This document shows, one piece after another, positions 48,150 to 60,900 of a DNA stretch of 64,000 bases. The notes under the pieces were generated by a model that saw only the letters and a program-made list of their open reading frames with translations, was not told the DNA's origin and did not search any database. Every line of letters begins with the position of its first letter. Within the stretch, counting starts at the first letter, position 1. A program made the position numbers and the translations under genes. Source of the stretch: Cymbidium sinense (Eukaryota > Streptophyta > Magnoliopsida > Asparagales > Orchidaceae); NCBI GenBank assembly GCA_021442155.1, contig CM038222.1:57484266-57548265 (forward strand). The letters run 5' to 3'.

Positions 48150-48960
48150 GCCAATTCACCCATTTAGGCTCACTTGACCCAAAGTGTCTAAAGGACTTTT
48201 TCGAGCCAAATTTTAATCCAACCTAAATTAGATTGAACTAAGCCCATCCAAACCTCACCTTGTGATCAACAATCATATTAGAATGATCAATCACTCAAAT
48301 TGGGTCAAACCAAGTCAAACCTAGCCTTTGAACAAGTCAGCACTTATCCTAAATGAGACCTAAACAAGCTAAAATTCACTATGAGCCAAATTGATTGAAA
48401 CCTTGATCTAAACCAATCACTAATCAATGATTGAACATGACCAAGCTCTCAATGGAGCCAAACCAAGCTTAGTTGACCACTTGACCTAAGCTGACCCAAG
48501 TTGACCTAAAAAGCCAAAATGAGTCAAATCTTGATCTAAACCAAAATGATTACAACCAATGGGTCAAATTCATTCCAAATCACTTGTTGAACTTGACCAA
48601 AGCTTCAATTGACTAATTAGACCTAACCTAGGCCAATTGACCATGAACCCAACTTGACCTAAAAGGTCAAATCAACTTAAAATAAAACCAAGTAAAAATT
48701 GATTGAAACCAAAGCTTATAATATATTTCAAATGATCAACCAAGCCTAAACCAACCCATGACTTAACCCGATTAGGTCAAATGGGTCAAATTGGTCAACT
48801 TGACCCATTTGACCCAAATGAACCTAAATGAACCAAAACAAAATCTAAACCAAATTGAGTCAAACAAATGATACCCATAGGCTCCAAATGGTCATTTGAA
48901 CTTGACCTAACCCATGGTTTGACCCAATTTGACCCAACTTGACCTAAATGACAATTCAAA
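48150..48960. promoter_or_regulatory. W-box-like array in C 5' LTR
   Basis: Repeated TTGACC/GGTCAA motifs sit at the same LTR position as in A and B (for example 'ggtcaacttgacccatttgacc' near 48795). Confidence 0.5.
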
Positions 48961-49335
48961 TCAAATAAACTCCAAATCACTTGAAATTTGGCCAAACCCA
49001 TTTTTAAATCATTTCAAATCTGCTCAAATCAAACTCATAGTCAAATGACCATTTGCCCCATTTCTTTCTCAAGGCCACTTGGCATCCGTCAATTGGTCCA
49101 CATAGGCACCAAGGGAGGTGGTGAACATGACCCAAGGCAAGGCCAAATCGACCTCCCCAATCACATTTGAACACTTAGATCACCAAATACACTCACCACT
49201 CACATGAGTATCCACTCTCCCTCACTCCACTACCTAAAACAAACCATGTGGGATGTTTTGCAACTCAAACCGTGCCTCCAATCCAAGCCATTGAGCCAAA
49301 ATTGTAAAACAACCTCTCACCGTCCAATCCAAGGA

Positions 49336-49352
49336 GGGGGAGATACTCCCCC
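49336..49352. repeat. Palindrome GGGGGAG-ATA-CTCCCCC in C 5' LTR
   Basis: Arms of 7 bp are perfect; the centre is ATA rather than ATATA as in B1. Confidence 0.65.
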
Positions 49353-50156
49353 TCATTCTCACTCAAAACACAAGAAATCATTTCCTCATAGCTAGAGAGG
49401 TTGAATCGAAGCCTCCCCAAGATTTTTCAAGCCATTCCCAAGCTCTCCAAGTTCGCATTTTTGGTTTTACTCAAAGCTGAAATAGGGGAGATCAATTCCA
49501 AATCCAACTCATTCAATTCTCAACCAAAAACAAATTAACCTTGCACACACCATCCTTGGACTAAGACAAGCTCAATCGAATCATTTCCCAAGTCTCCAAG
49601 CCACAAGAAGCACCACTTCGATCAAGGCCAGTCACCATTAAAGAGGAGCTTGGTCAACCCAGCGAACCACTTCTAGTCAAGGCCGGATTCCTTCAACAGG
49701 CTTCGTCTCAACTAGACGAAGCTACCTTCTCCATTGGAAGTGTTGGTGATAGCCTCCGACGAGATATGCCATTGAAATCGTAGCTATAGGAAATTTTGCT
49801 TGGTCCTTTGAGAAGAAAATTGTCACCCCATGTAATCTTGATCGTTGGATGTCCCCCTCCTTTCGAAGGTGTGGGATCATTTTGATCCCAATTTGAGCTC
49901 GGGTGAGGTTGAATTGAATGAGGAAAGATGTACGGTGTTAGTCTCTTATCATTCACGAAAGAGAAGGATCATACGCCATCCGTTCCACATGATTGGAATG
50001 GACAGCTATTATTAGATCATGCTAGATCCCCTCTAATTCCTTCCTAAACCATGGGATTGATCTCGGCTATCTGATCTTATATCAAACGGCCGACAGAGAA
50101 AGCGCGTATACTTCCAGCTGACTCAGCCAATGGATATGACAACTTAAATAACATAT

Positions 50157-50210
50157 CCCATCGTCCCACATAAAAAGTGTGTCACATCAACCGCCATGTG
50201 GCCCGATGGG
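50157..50210. repeat. Central LTR palindrome (C 5' LTR)
   Basis: CCCATCGTCCCACAT faces ATGTGGCCCGATGGG (13 of 15 paired) across 24 nt. It is the counterpart of 32617-32674 in subfamily B. Confidence 0.6.
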
Positions 50211-53194
50211 ATTAGGGTTTTAGTTAGGCTTAATTAATCTAATTTTAATGATGAAACTTCCTAAAATCATAACTAATTATAGAAGAATAAAAAAATACAA
50301 ACTTAAGCTCATTTTGAAGATATTTCAGAGGAGAATCTAGGAAAATTTTAATTAATTTATTTTGAATAGTGACTTTAGCTTAATTAGGGTTTAATAAAAA
50401 ATCTAATTAGCTTATTTATATTTTAATTAAGTACTCAATTAATCTCAAATTTTTTGTGGATGTTTAGGGGGATGACCTCTGCCTCCCCTATTTTTCTACT
50501 ATTTTATTGATTGCTTAATTAGAGAAATCATTTGAGTAAGCCCTAATCACTTTTTTAATCAAATTAATTGTAATTAAGGGATAAAAAATAGCTTGATTAA
50601 TCACTTGAACATAATTATCCCTGCTAAATACTAAAGTAACAAAGGGAATATGATTAGGGACATTGTTCCTAATTTATTTCCTAATTATTCTTAACCTTTA
50701 AAAATTAAATTAATTGATGGGTTAATGGAATGATTAGTTGATTAATCAAATGATTAGATCTTCAAAATGAGGGAATCAAAACCTAGTGGAATGATTGAAT
50801 GATTTAGGAATTAGGATTGAGGCCTTGCCCTTGATCCTTTCTCCTAAGTTAATTTTCTCATTTAAATCAAAGCATAACTAAAGCATTTAATCAATTCTTT
50901 AATGGCCTAATGAAATCAAAATTAATAATTAATTCACCCAACCTAAACAACCCTTAATTGGTCTTGGGTAGCTCCTTGGGTATTCAATAACCCAAGGTGA
51001 GAGATAATGAAATTATGATTGGCTCACATGTGTGAGAAAATCATAAAAGTAATTAAGTGAGATCCCTTATGTTTAATTAACAATTAATCATAAGTCAATT
51101 GCATTAGGCCCCATTCATTTCTTAGGAGCATTACAAATTTACTTTCCATGTGGTTGCATATCATATTGGTGTATTATTAATTAGTTAACTAACTTAAGGT
51201 GATATAGATGAGGGATAATTAATGCATTTAATTTGTACCTTAACCTAAACAAAACATAAAATCAACCTAATTGTTTTAAAGTTAAAATAAACCAATTCAC
51301 ACATGAGGGAAATGGGTTAGGACTAGCAAACTCTTCTCATATTTCCTAAGTCAAATGATATTCAAAAAAATTAAAATATCCTTATGGAATTTTTATTCAT
51401 TTTAAATGATCTTATTTTATATGATTGTCCTTAGGAATTAATTAGGGTGAATGAAGTCATGTGCTTACATCCCTTTATTTCTCTCCAAACATGCTAAATA
51501 TTGCTTGTCATATGAAATCATGCATTCATTTCTTTTGAAAAATTAATTAAATAAAATATTTCCTTTTATGTCAAATTGCATGTGTTGGCTAAATTAAGAA
51601 TATGAGTGGATATTATCACTATTAAAACAAAAATTATTTTCAAAACCTATAAATAAAAGATTATGAATGAAGTGACGCTACTTATAAATATTTATAAGCT
51701 TGCATGTGATTATAGCATAAGATGTGTATTATGAAGTTCTCTTTTATTCTCTTAACATGGATTTACATAGGATTTGAAAGTGTATAGTTCATTTGAAAAG
51801 AACACAACACTTGTTTAAATCTATTCCTATGCATTTTTATGTTATGACTTAAGAAGTATCTTCATATTATACATGTAAATTATACAACAAATCAAACATA
51901 ATATTTTGCATGATTCTTTATCCAATTAGTACTTTTGTACATTTGCATGTATATAAGAAAAGTGGTATATCAATCTGGACATCTCGGGGCTACGAGGTTT
52001 TAAGTAGCCCTAACTAAGTCTTGTACCTTACGCCCCTGGTGTAGAAAATAATGACGCCGTACTCACTTATAACTTTTATACATGTGGATGTGCATTTAGT
52101 TAATGGATGAGAAATCTCTCTTTTCTACATAATAAATACATGCATTAATGATCCAATTAACAAATGGAATATCTAAAATTTTAAATCACATCTTTTTGCA
52201 TTCATCATCAATGTGTGTTATGATTTGCATTGCATGTATAGGTATACTTAGGATTATTCATATGCATGGTACACATGATGATAAGAAATGAACGGGTGTG
52301 TGTTATGTGATAGTAATCTTCCCTAACTAATCCTAAGATGCATTTCTTATTAAATAGGACAATTAAAGAGAACAAAAACTTAGGACCAATTCAAACACAT
52401 AATAAACCATTCACTAAATGAACGAGTGTGTGTTATGTTTATGATTACGTAATTAGGATGACATCATTTTCCTAGTTTTTAAATTGTTTGATAGTTGTTG
52501 AATGGCCTGGATGCGATTAGGCTCCTAGGGAAAAATAAATTTTCTATCCAATTAATTAATTTAAAATTAAATTAAATAATTCATAACCTCACCTAAAGCC
52601 TAGGATATAAATCAAGATAATAAAATATTTAATAATCTCTTAGCTGGATATTGTATGTCTCCTATCATGCATAAATTATATTATCTCACTCTTGATAATG
52701 GAGGGCTTCCACCTTTGCCAGAGAAAATGACTTGACCTTTGAGAGCCATAGTGAAAACAAACCTCATTCTTTCTGATTATGGCCTATAACCAATTTCTCA
52801 TACATTAGGCATATGAAATCCCATAGCCTTTGTCAAATAAAAATGTAGAAAATCAAAATAAAATTTGACAAAATTTGCATTAGATTAAGTCATGAATTCA
52901 TGCCCCTCATGATCTAGTCTCTTAGAGAGTTAGTTTAAGGACTTAGTCTCCTTTCTAAATAAATAACAACCTAGCTATCTTGCAAAGTATAAGACTTGCC
53001 TACATGTATTTAAAATTATAGGTGGAGTTAGTTGGCGGCCACCCCAGGCGATTGTAAGCCCAACAGTTAGGTGGTTTACTCTCTCTTGTGGAGGTAAATC
53101 ATATACCCTTTTTACCTTAGATTTAGGTCATGCTTTGGCCCTTATCAAAGCTCCCTATATTAGGATCTGAGGTTGTTATTTCCTTTTGGGGCTA

Positions 53195-54442
53195 CTGTGG
53201 TAAAAAAATTTCAAAATCTTTCTTCTTTATAGAATAAGATATATACTTTCATCTTCACTCTATACGGGGATAAAATGAGGATGGAAATATACATCTACAT
53301 TTTCTTTTTGTGCATTTTGGCACCACGTAGATTCACAGATGTTCTTATTGATTGGGTATGACATTGAGGAGAGGTGTACTATCTCTAAAGATAGAAGTCA
53401 TCACCCTACAATGGACCTAATCTCCTCAACAAGGACTCCTAAGGACAATGAGTCTGCATATATACTAAAGGTTCTTCCCCTACTTTACATGAAAAAGAAA
53501 GCAAGGTTTATTTTAAACTGGGTTTGTTAAGTTTCCTACAGGGGCAAACCCCCATACCTAATTACATCCTAAAAATGAGATCCCTTAGAAATAGTCTCGA
53601 TTAAGGTAAATAATCATTGTCTCCAAAGATTTCAATAGGTAGGACTATCAATCTATTAGCTTATTTTGGAAGATCAAATGGGATTGATCAAAGAGAGGGA
53701 GTTATTATCGAAGCTGAAGAAAGATAAGTAAGAGATGCCCACGATGCTAGAAAACCTAGCGAGCTTTTCAAACTATCCTATGATTGGGCTTTATATTTTT
53801 GAAATTGATTTAATTTGTTTGAGTTGAATTTTTCATTAGAAATTTAGGACTTATGATTCCATAATACAAGATTAAGGAAATGCTTAAGTGATGAGGATTT
53901 AAGCTTATGGCCCACAAAGGGGAGAAGCAACCTCAAAACCTAAATCTATGGAGCTTTGGCGAGGGCCGAAAGCACAACCTAAATCTAAGGAGAAAATGGA
54001 TATTTAGTTTGTCTCCATAAGAGAGGACAAATCACTTGACTGCTTGGACTTACAATTGTCTAAGGGTGGCTGACAACTAACACTTTCTATGATTTTAAAT
54101 ACATATAGACAAGTCATATGCTTTATGCATGATAGCTAGGCTGTTATTTATTTAGAAAGAGACTAAGTCCTTAAACTCACTCTCTAAAGATACTAGATCA
54201 TGTAAAAGTATGCTTCAGATGACCTAACTCTAATGTAATTCAGATTTCATTTTATTTTTATTTTTGGACAATCATTTTGACTCAGGCTAATAGGATTCAT
54301 ATGCCTAATGCATGAGAAATGATATTATTGACTAAAATCAGTGAGAAGGGAGGAGGTGTATTTACACCACGGCTCTCAAAGGTGAAGCTAATCTTCTCTG
54401 ACAAAGGTGGAAGCCCTCCAATCAAGAGTGAAAATAATATAC
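53195..54442 (-). mobile_element. B-like LTR fragment, minus orientation (B4)
   Basis: It begins TGTGGTAAAAAAATTTC, the complement of an LTR 3' terminus, inside the C 5' LTR right after GCTAC. It follows LTR B3 from 28127 to about 29350, then breaks off after 'ccaatcaagagtgaa' and joins integrase DNA. The breakpoint is ragged, to within about 10 bp. No PBS precedes it. Confidence 0.82.
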
Positions 54443-55285
54443 ATTTGGATTGATCTTCCTTCTTCTAAGGGTCATCGGTTCATCCTAGCTGCCACTGACT
54501 ACTTTTCTAAGTGGGTGGAGGCAATCCCACTTAGAGAGGTCACAACTCATCATGTACTCTAGTTCTTCAGGAATCATATCATATATTGGTTCAGGGTGCC
54601 TCGATGAATTATATCCAATAATGGTACTATATTCAAGAGCACTAAGATCAACATATTCACTAGGAGACGTGATATAGACTGGAAATACTCCACTATCTAC
54701 TATCCCAGGGCAATTGTCCTAGCAGAAGCATTCAACAAAAATCTCTTTTAGATACTAAAGAAGACACTCGACGACAATAAGTGATAGTGGCATGAGCAAC
54801 TAGTTTAAGCTTTGTGGGCATACCGTGCCACATACAAAACTCCAACCCAATCTATCCCATTCTTCTTATTGTATGGGTCTGAAATCAGTTTTTCCTTAGA
54901 AGTTCAGCTCCCATCACTAAGGATAAAAATGGGTAGTAAAATCACTACAGAGTAGAATGCCAAGTTATAATTAGAAGAGCTCAAAAGTTTAGAGGAGAGA
55001 CGCCTACGGGCATGCTAGAACCTCGAGTTATTCAAAGCCAAACTGATTCAAGCACACAACAAGCTGGTCTACCCTAGAGCTTTTCAAGTAGGAGAGCTTG
55101 TTTTAGTTCTAAAGAGATTGATTATTTCCTGTCGAAAGATGGAAGGCAAGTTTGAACCCACTTGGGAAGAACCTTTTATCATAGAGAAGGCCTACCAAGA
55201 AGGATCTTATCAACTTATTAATTGTAAAGGGGAACACCCATTGCTTCCAATCAATGGGCTCAATGTGAAGAAATACTACCCATAA
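54443..55285 (+). pseudogene. Ty3/gypsy integrase, core to C-terminus, decayed (C element)
   Basis: The frame starts within the core (WIDLPSSKGHRFILAATDYF) and reads through ISNNGTIF, where the second catalytic Asp is Asn, then YSTIYYPRAIVLAEAFNK (catalytic Glu kept), TPTQSIPFFLLYGSE, FQVGELVLVLKR, KFEPTWEEPF and GLNVKKYYP followed by TAA at 55283-55285. About nine internal stops occur, mostly explicable as C-to-T changes of CAG, CAA or CGA. The zinc-binding part and first catalytic Asp are lost at the junction with the B4 fragment. The UAG after HHVL matches the stop in the minus-strand integrase. Confidence 0.92.
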
Positions 55286-57934
55286 AATTATGTTTAAAAA
55301 TAATTATCTTCAAAAATTCCATTCCAATTCATCAAAATATTCTCTTCATTCAAAGCATTGTTTGCTTATTTACAAATCTGTCATGATATGTTTAGGGTAG
55401 GTGTAAGAGATCCCAAGAGGCATCATATCCTTCTTTCACAACACGAATATAAATTAAATATGATTCCCCCAGCACTATTAGAGTAGGTGTAAGAGAACCC
55501 AAGAGGCATCTTATTTTGACTAGCACAACTAAGTTAGGTGCAAGAGAATCCAAGCGGCATCCATTCTTGGTGGGATCACAACTGCCATTTTTGGGACCAC
55601 TTCATTAACTCTTAAGCGTGTTTTAGGATCGGTGTAAGAGAACCCAAGTGGCATCCTATCCTTCTTTAACACAAACACATATCTTTTATCTCGGGCTATT
55701 TTTGATGTGGGAGTAATCCCGTGTGACACTCACTCATTTACTGCTCTAGGTCAGGCTGGCATGCTACCTTGCTAGTGTGTCACCCCAGTGATTATTTGTC
55801 TGGCAGATGTGAGACCCTGCATTTTTTTCTGACTTTACCATTACAAATTGATGAGCACCTTGTTAGTTTGGTAGGCCTCACTGTGCAACCAGTAAGCTAC
55901 CTCATGTTGACTTTGTTTAAGAGGATGTAAGCCTATACGCTTTCTTCTTAAACTGGCCACCATGCATTAACTAGGTTGAGTATATTTGAGGCTTAGTGTA
56001 AGTCCCCCTGTGCCTCCTTTTCTCTAGACTACTTTTGAGTTGATATAAGTCCCCTGGGGACATTTACGCAGTAGTCACCTTAGGTTGAATAGAACCTGTC
56101 AAGCTGAAGATAGACTATCCTGATAATCAGTTCCACTGTAGAAGGATGTAAGTCCCAGATGCTTTCTCCCTAGGCTAATTATCACAAACTGAGGAGCACC
56201 TTAGGTTGGTTGATGTTCACTATGCTGACAGCAACTCACTCGGTGAATACACCACTCTTGGTAGATATGAGTCCCCATGCTTTCTCCTTCAGTTGGCCAC
56301 CGAATACCTATAGACATTATCTTCTTCAAGGATCAGGATAAAGCTCTTAGTGGCCCCTCCCTTGCAGGCACTCTACTTAGATCACATCCTTTGCGACCCA
56401 ATTTATAGACTGCCCGGGCTACTCTTGGATTAGACAGTCCCCCTTTCCTAGTAGCCACCCCTGTGGTTGGAGAATTTGTTCAGTGGATGCACAGATTCTC
56501 CTTTTGAACAGTAAATCTGAGATAGGTTTAGGCTAATATAAGCTCCTTCTCATTGTGGTCCCTCACAAATAAATAGGATCCATGATAAACAAATAAAATA
56601 AATAAATTTATTCACTTGTGGATTAGGAATTCAAGCCCCCAGTGGCCCCTTTCCCAAGCAGGCATCCTATCTTTAGGACAGTGTCAGCAAAACTCCCTAT
56701 AGGAACTGCCTGACTACACTTGAGTTGAGATAAGTCTCTAGGTCGACACTCTCTTACTAGCCGCCCTTAGGTCAGGTTCAATCTATTTTTCCACAAATAG
56801 GTTGCCCTTGCAGTCATTTCACTCTGAAAGATGTAAGTCTACCACACATTCTTTCTAGCATGCGATCGCAAACTGACAGGCAGCCCTAGGTCGGGTTGAT
56901 ATGTTACCTTGCTAATGCGTCACCCCAGTAGTCTTTTCTTCAGGAAGATGTGAGTCCCCGTGCTTTCTTCCTTGAATTGGCCACTGCAAACTGAAAGGCA
57001 ACCCTTTGGTTCGATAGTTCTCCCCTTTGTCCAAGAAACTACTCCCTTTGGACTGGTAAATCTGAGGTAGACCAAGGTCGACACGGCACCTACTCAGTGT
57101 AGTCCATCACAAATCGATGGGATCCATCAAATATAATTAAAATGAAATTAATTTTGACTATCTTTGAGTTGATCTAAGTCTCCTAGAAGCATTCACTCAG
57201 TAGTCAGCCTAAGTTTGGGTTCGATTCATTGTATCACCCAAGCAACTGATCCCTACTTTGGAGGATGTAGGTCTACTATGCTTTCTTCCTAGTAACAGCC
57301 GCTGCACACTGAAAGGCACCCCTTTGGTTGGATAGTCTTACTATGTGGTTGGTAGGCTACCCCTTTAGATTGATAAATCTGTAGTAGGCCAGGGCCGACA
57401 TGGCCCCTACTCAGTGCGGTCCATCACAAACCGACAGGGTCTATCTCAAAATTCAAAATTCAAAATCTAAAACACAAAACCAACCCTCCTCCCCTAGTGG
57501 AGTCATCTAAACAATCAAATCAATCAACTTCTCCTCAGTGAGATGCAAATATTTCCAACCTCCTAGTGGAGTCAATTCAGTCCAACATGAACATGCTCCC
57601 CTAGTAGAAGGTTCACACTTTTATCCCTAATGGATTCCAAAATTCTAATCCCAAGTGGATTTCACAACCTCTTATCCCTAGTGGATAACTTGAACATTTT
57701 CCCTAGTGGAAGGCTCACATACTCAGTCCCTAATGGATTCCTCCTTCGCTCTCTTATGTTTTTGACATAAGTAGAGTGGCATTGCTCTAAGATCTTGATT
57801 CCTTCTACACCTCAAGTTCAAGAGTAGATCATTTCTGTTAGAGCTTGCGATCGTTCAGACATCGTTGATCGTCTCGGTCAACACCAATAGTGTCATATGC
57901 TTTATCAATCACACCACATTAATTGGGTGCCTTT
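55286..57934 (+). other. Repetitive 3'UTR of the C element
   Basis: About 2.65 kb without a convincing ORF. It has three repeat zones. At 55380-55690, four copies of 'aggtg(t/c)aagaga.(c/t)ccaag.ggcat' lie 50-95 bp apart. At 55740-57460, degenerate units carry 'gatgtgagtcccc.tgctttct', 'ggccaccgcaaactga' and 'gtcaccccag'. At 57480-57745, there are short CCCTAGTGGA units. It is nearly three times as long as the minus-strand 3'UTR. No polypurine tract is seen against the LTR. Confidence 0.65.
57480..57745 (+). repeat. Short repeats built on CCCTAGTGGA
   Basis: At least eight variants (CCCTAGTGGA, CCCTAATGGATTCC, CCCAAGTGGATTT, CCCTAGTAGAAGG) occur 25-60 bp apart in the last 450 bp before the 3' LTR. 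Confidence 0.7.
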
Positions 57935-60900
57935 TATTGACCTCACTTTTGGATTGAGCTCTCAACTTCTCTATCTTAGGAATAAGACTCCTCTAGACAC
58001 TAAGAGTTCCTTAGTCTTAAGATACTTCTAGTGATTAGGTGAACACTTAACCTAACCCTAGATACTTAAAAGAGTTACCCATAGGAATAAGTTATGCCTT
58101 AGGGATTTAGGAGGACTTGCCTACCCTATAGCTTGAACCCAATCCTTGCCTCCTTCTTTCAAACCAAATCTCAAATTCAAATCCAAATTCCAAAATCCAA
58201 ATTATGAATCAATTCCAAATTAAATGATTGAAACCCATGATCAATTCCAATTCGAAAACCTTCCTAAGCCTTATGAATTACATCCATAAGCTTAGCCAAA
58301 CCCTTCAAATCAACCCAAAGCCAAGTGATTTCTTTATAAATCACTTGTTCCATCATTTGTAGTCATAATTATAAATGAAATTGGCCTCCAAATCATCCAA
58401 ATCAAATGAATATAAATCAAACCAAATCGAAACACCTTTTCCAAACTTTTTGACCTACCTTGGCCAAATTAATAATCAAATCACTCCTAATTCACATGAT
58501 CCTCTCATGGATCATTTATATTCTCAATTATATTCACAAATATAAATGAAATATAAATTCAAATGGCCAAAATCAAATCAATATAAATTCAAAACTCAAA
58601 TCTAAACCCAATTTATATCCTTGAAGCCAATTTCTTGGACTTAGCCAAATCATTCTCAAATCAATCCAAACTCTTGGATTTTCTCTTCAAAAAATCACTC
58701 ATTCAATCACATGCCCAAATATAAACATAAACTACAATCACCAAGCCAAAATCAAACTAACCCAAGTCAAACCCATGATTCATCCTTTTGACTTGAAATT
58801 GTCAAATGAACCAAAACCCATTTGACTCCAAACCACTTGAAATTGGATTTATATTTCCATCATAAGTCCATATGTGAGTTCAACCAAACTTGAATCAAGC
58901 CTTAATCAAACCAATTGACCCATTTAGGCTCACTTGACCCAAAGACCTAAAGGACCTTTTCAAGCCAAATTCTAATACAACCCAAATTGGATTAAACTAA
59001 GCCCATCCAAACCTCACATTGTGATCAAAAAATTATCTTAGAATGTTCAATCACTCAAATTGGGTCAAACTAAGTCAAACCTAGCCATTGACCAAGTCAA
59101 CACTTAGCCAAAAAAAGACCTAAACAAGCCAAAATTCACTATGCGACAAATTGATTGAAACCATTGATCTAAAACAATCCCTAATCAATGATTGAACATG
59201 ACCAAGCCCTCAATTGAGCCAAACCAAGCCTAACTAATCACTTGACGTAAGCTAACCTAAATTGACCTAAAAAACCAAAATTGGTCAAATCTTGATCTAA
59301 GCCAAATTGATTACAACCAATGGGTCAAATTCATTTGAAATCACTTGTTGAACTTGACCAAAGCTTCAATTGACCAATTAGACCTAACCTAGCCCAATTG
59401 ACCATGAACCCAACTTGACCTAAACTGTCAAATCAACTTGAAATCAAACCAAATAAAAATTGATTGAAACCAAAGCTTGCAATACATTTCAAATGATCAA
59501 CCATGCCTAAACCAACCCATGACCTAACCCAATTGGGTCAAATGGGTTGTCAACTTGACCCATTTGACCCAAATGAACCAAAACCAAATCTAAACTAAAT
59601 TGAACTAAACCAATGATACCCATAGGCTCCAAATGGTCATTTGAACTTGACCTAACTCATGATTTGATCTAATTTGATCAATTGGTCAACCTAACCCAAT
59701 TTGACCCAACTTGATCTAAATGAGTCAAATTGAACTAATTCAAATCAAATGAACTCCAAATCACTTGAAATTTGGCCCAGCCCATTTTTGAATCATTTCA
59801 AATCTGCATAAATCAAACTCATAGCCAAATGACTATTTTTCCCTTAGGTCAAAGGGTATCCTATGACCAAATTCACTTAGAATTTGGTAATTTCTTCCTC
59901 AAGGCTACTTGGCATCCTTCTATTGGTCCACATGGACACCAAGGGAGGTGGTGAACATGACCCAATGAGCTTGGGTTGGCCATGACCCATGACAAGGCCA
60001 AACTGACCTCGCCAATCACATTTAAACATGTGGATCACCAAATACACTCACCACTCACATGGGCATCCACTCTCCCTCACTCCACTACCCAAAATAACCC
60101 ATGTGGGATGTTTTGCAGCTCAAACTGTGCCTCCAATCCAAGCCATTAGGCCAAAATGGCAAAATAGCCTCTCACCGTCTGATCCAATGAGGGGGGAGAT
60201 ATACTGCCCCTCATTCTCACTCAAAACACAAGCAATCATTTCCTCAAAGCTAGAGAGGTTGAATTGAAGCCTCCCCAAGCTTTTCCAAGCCATTCCTGAG
60301 CTCCACCATTTCCCATTTTTAGTTTTACTCAAAGCCAAAATAGGGTAGATTAATTCCAAATTCAACACATTCAATTCTCAACCAAAATCAAATTAACCTT
60401 GTACACACCATCCTTGGACTAAGGCGAGCTCAATCGAATTATTTCCCAAGTTTCCAAGCCAAAGGAATCACCACTTCGATCAAGTTCGGTCACCATTGAA
60501 GAAAAGTTTGGCCGACCAAGCAAACCACTTCAAGTCAAGGCTGGATTCTTTCAATAGGGCTTCGTCTCTACTAGATGAAGCTACCTCCTACATTGGAAGC
60601 GTCGATGATAACCTCCAGTGAGGTATGCCATTGAAATCGTAGCTATAGAAACATTTTCTCTATCCTTTGAGAAGGAAATCGTCACCCCATGCAATCGTGA
60701 CCATTGGATGTGCATCCCCCCTCCTTCTGAAGGCATTGGATCATTTTGATCCCAATCTGAGCTTAGGTGAGCTCGAATTGAATGAGAAAAGATGAACGGT
60801 GTTCATCTCTCATTGCTCGCAAAGGAGAAGGATCATACATCGTCCGTTTCGTGAATGGACGGTTGTGATCAGATCATGCTAGATCCCCTCTAATTCCTTC

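Larger units (their letters stand above)
47172..53194 (+). mobile_element. 5' LTR of the C element, plus orientation, rearranged
   Basis: It starts TGTTGACCTCACTTTTGGAG and is closest to the LTR at 57935 (about 8% different over the first 240 bp by eye). About 1 kb is missing near 52440: text matching B1 6720 joins directly to text matching B1 7745. The joint is close to a local repeat of 'gtgtgtgttatg'. It is cut at 53194 by a minus-strand B LTR, so its last few hundred bases are absent. Confidence 0.85.

Noticed and set aside
49204..50000. Host gene fragments in the GC-richer part of the C LTR
   Set aside because: The same sequence recurs at 60028-60850 in the other C LTR, so it is LTR sequence, and its frames are not conserved.
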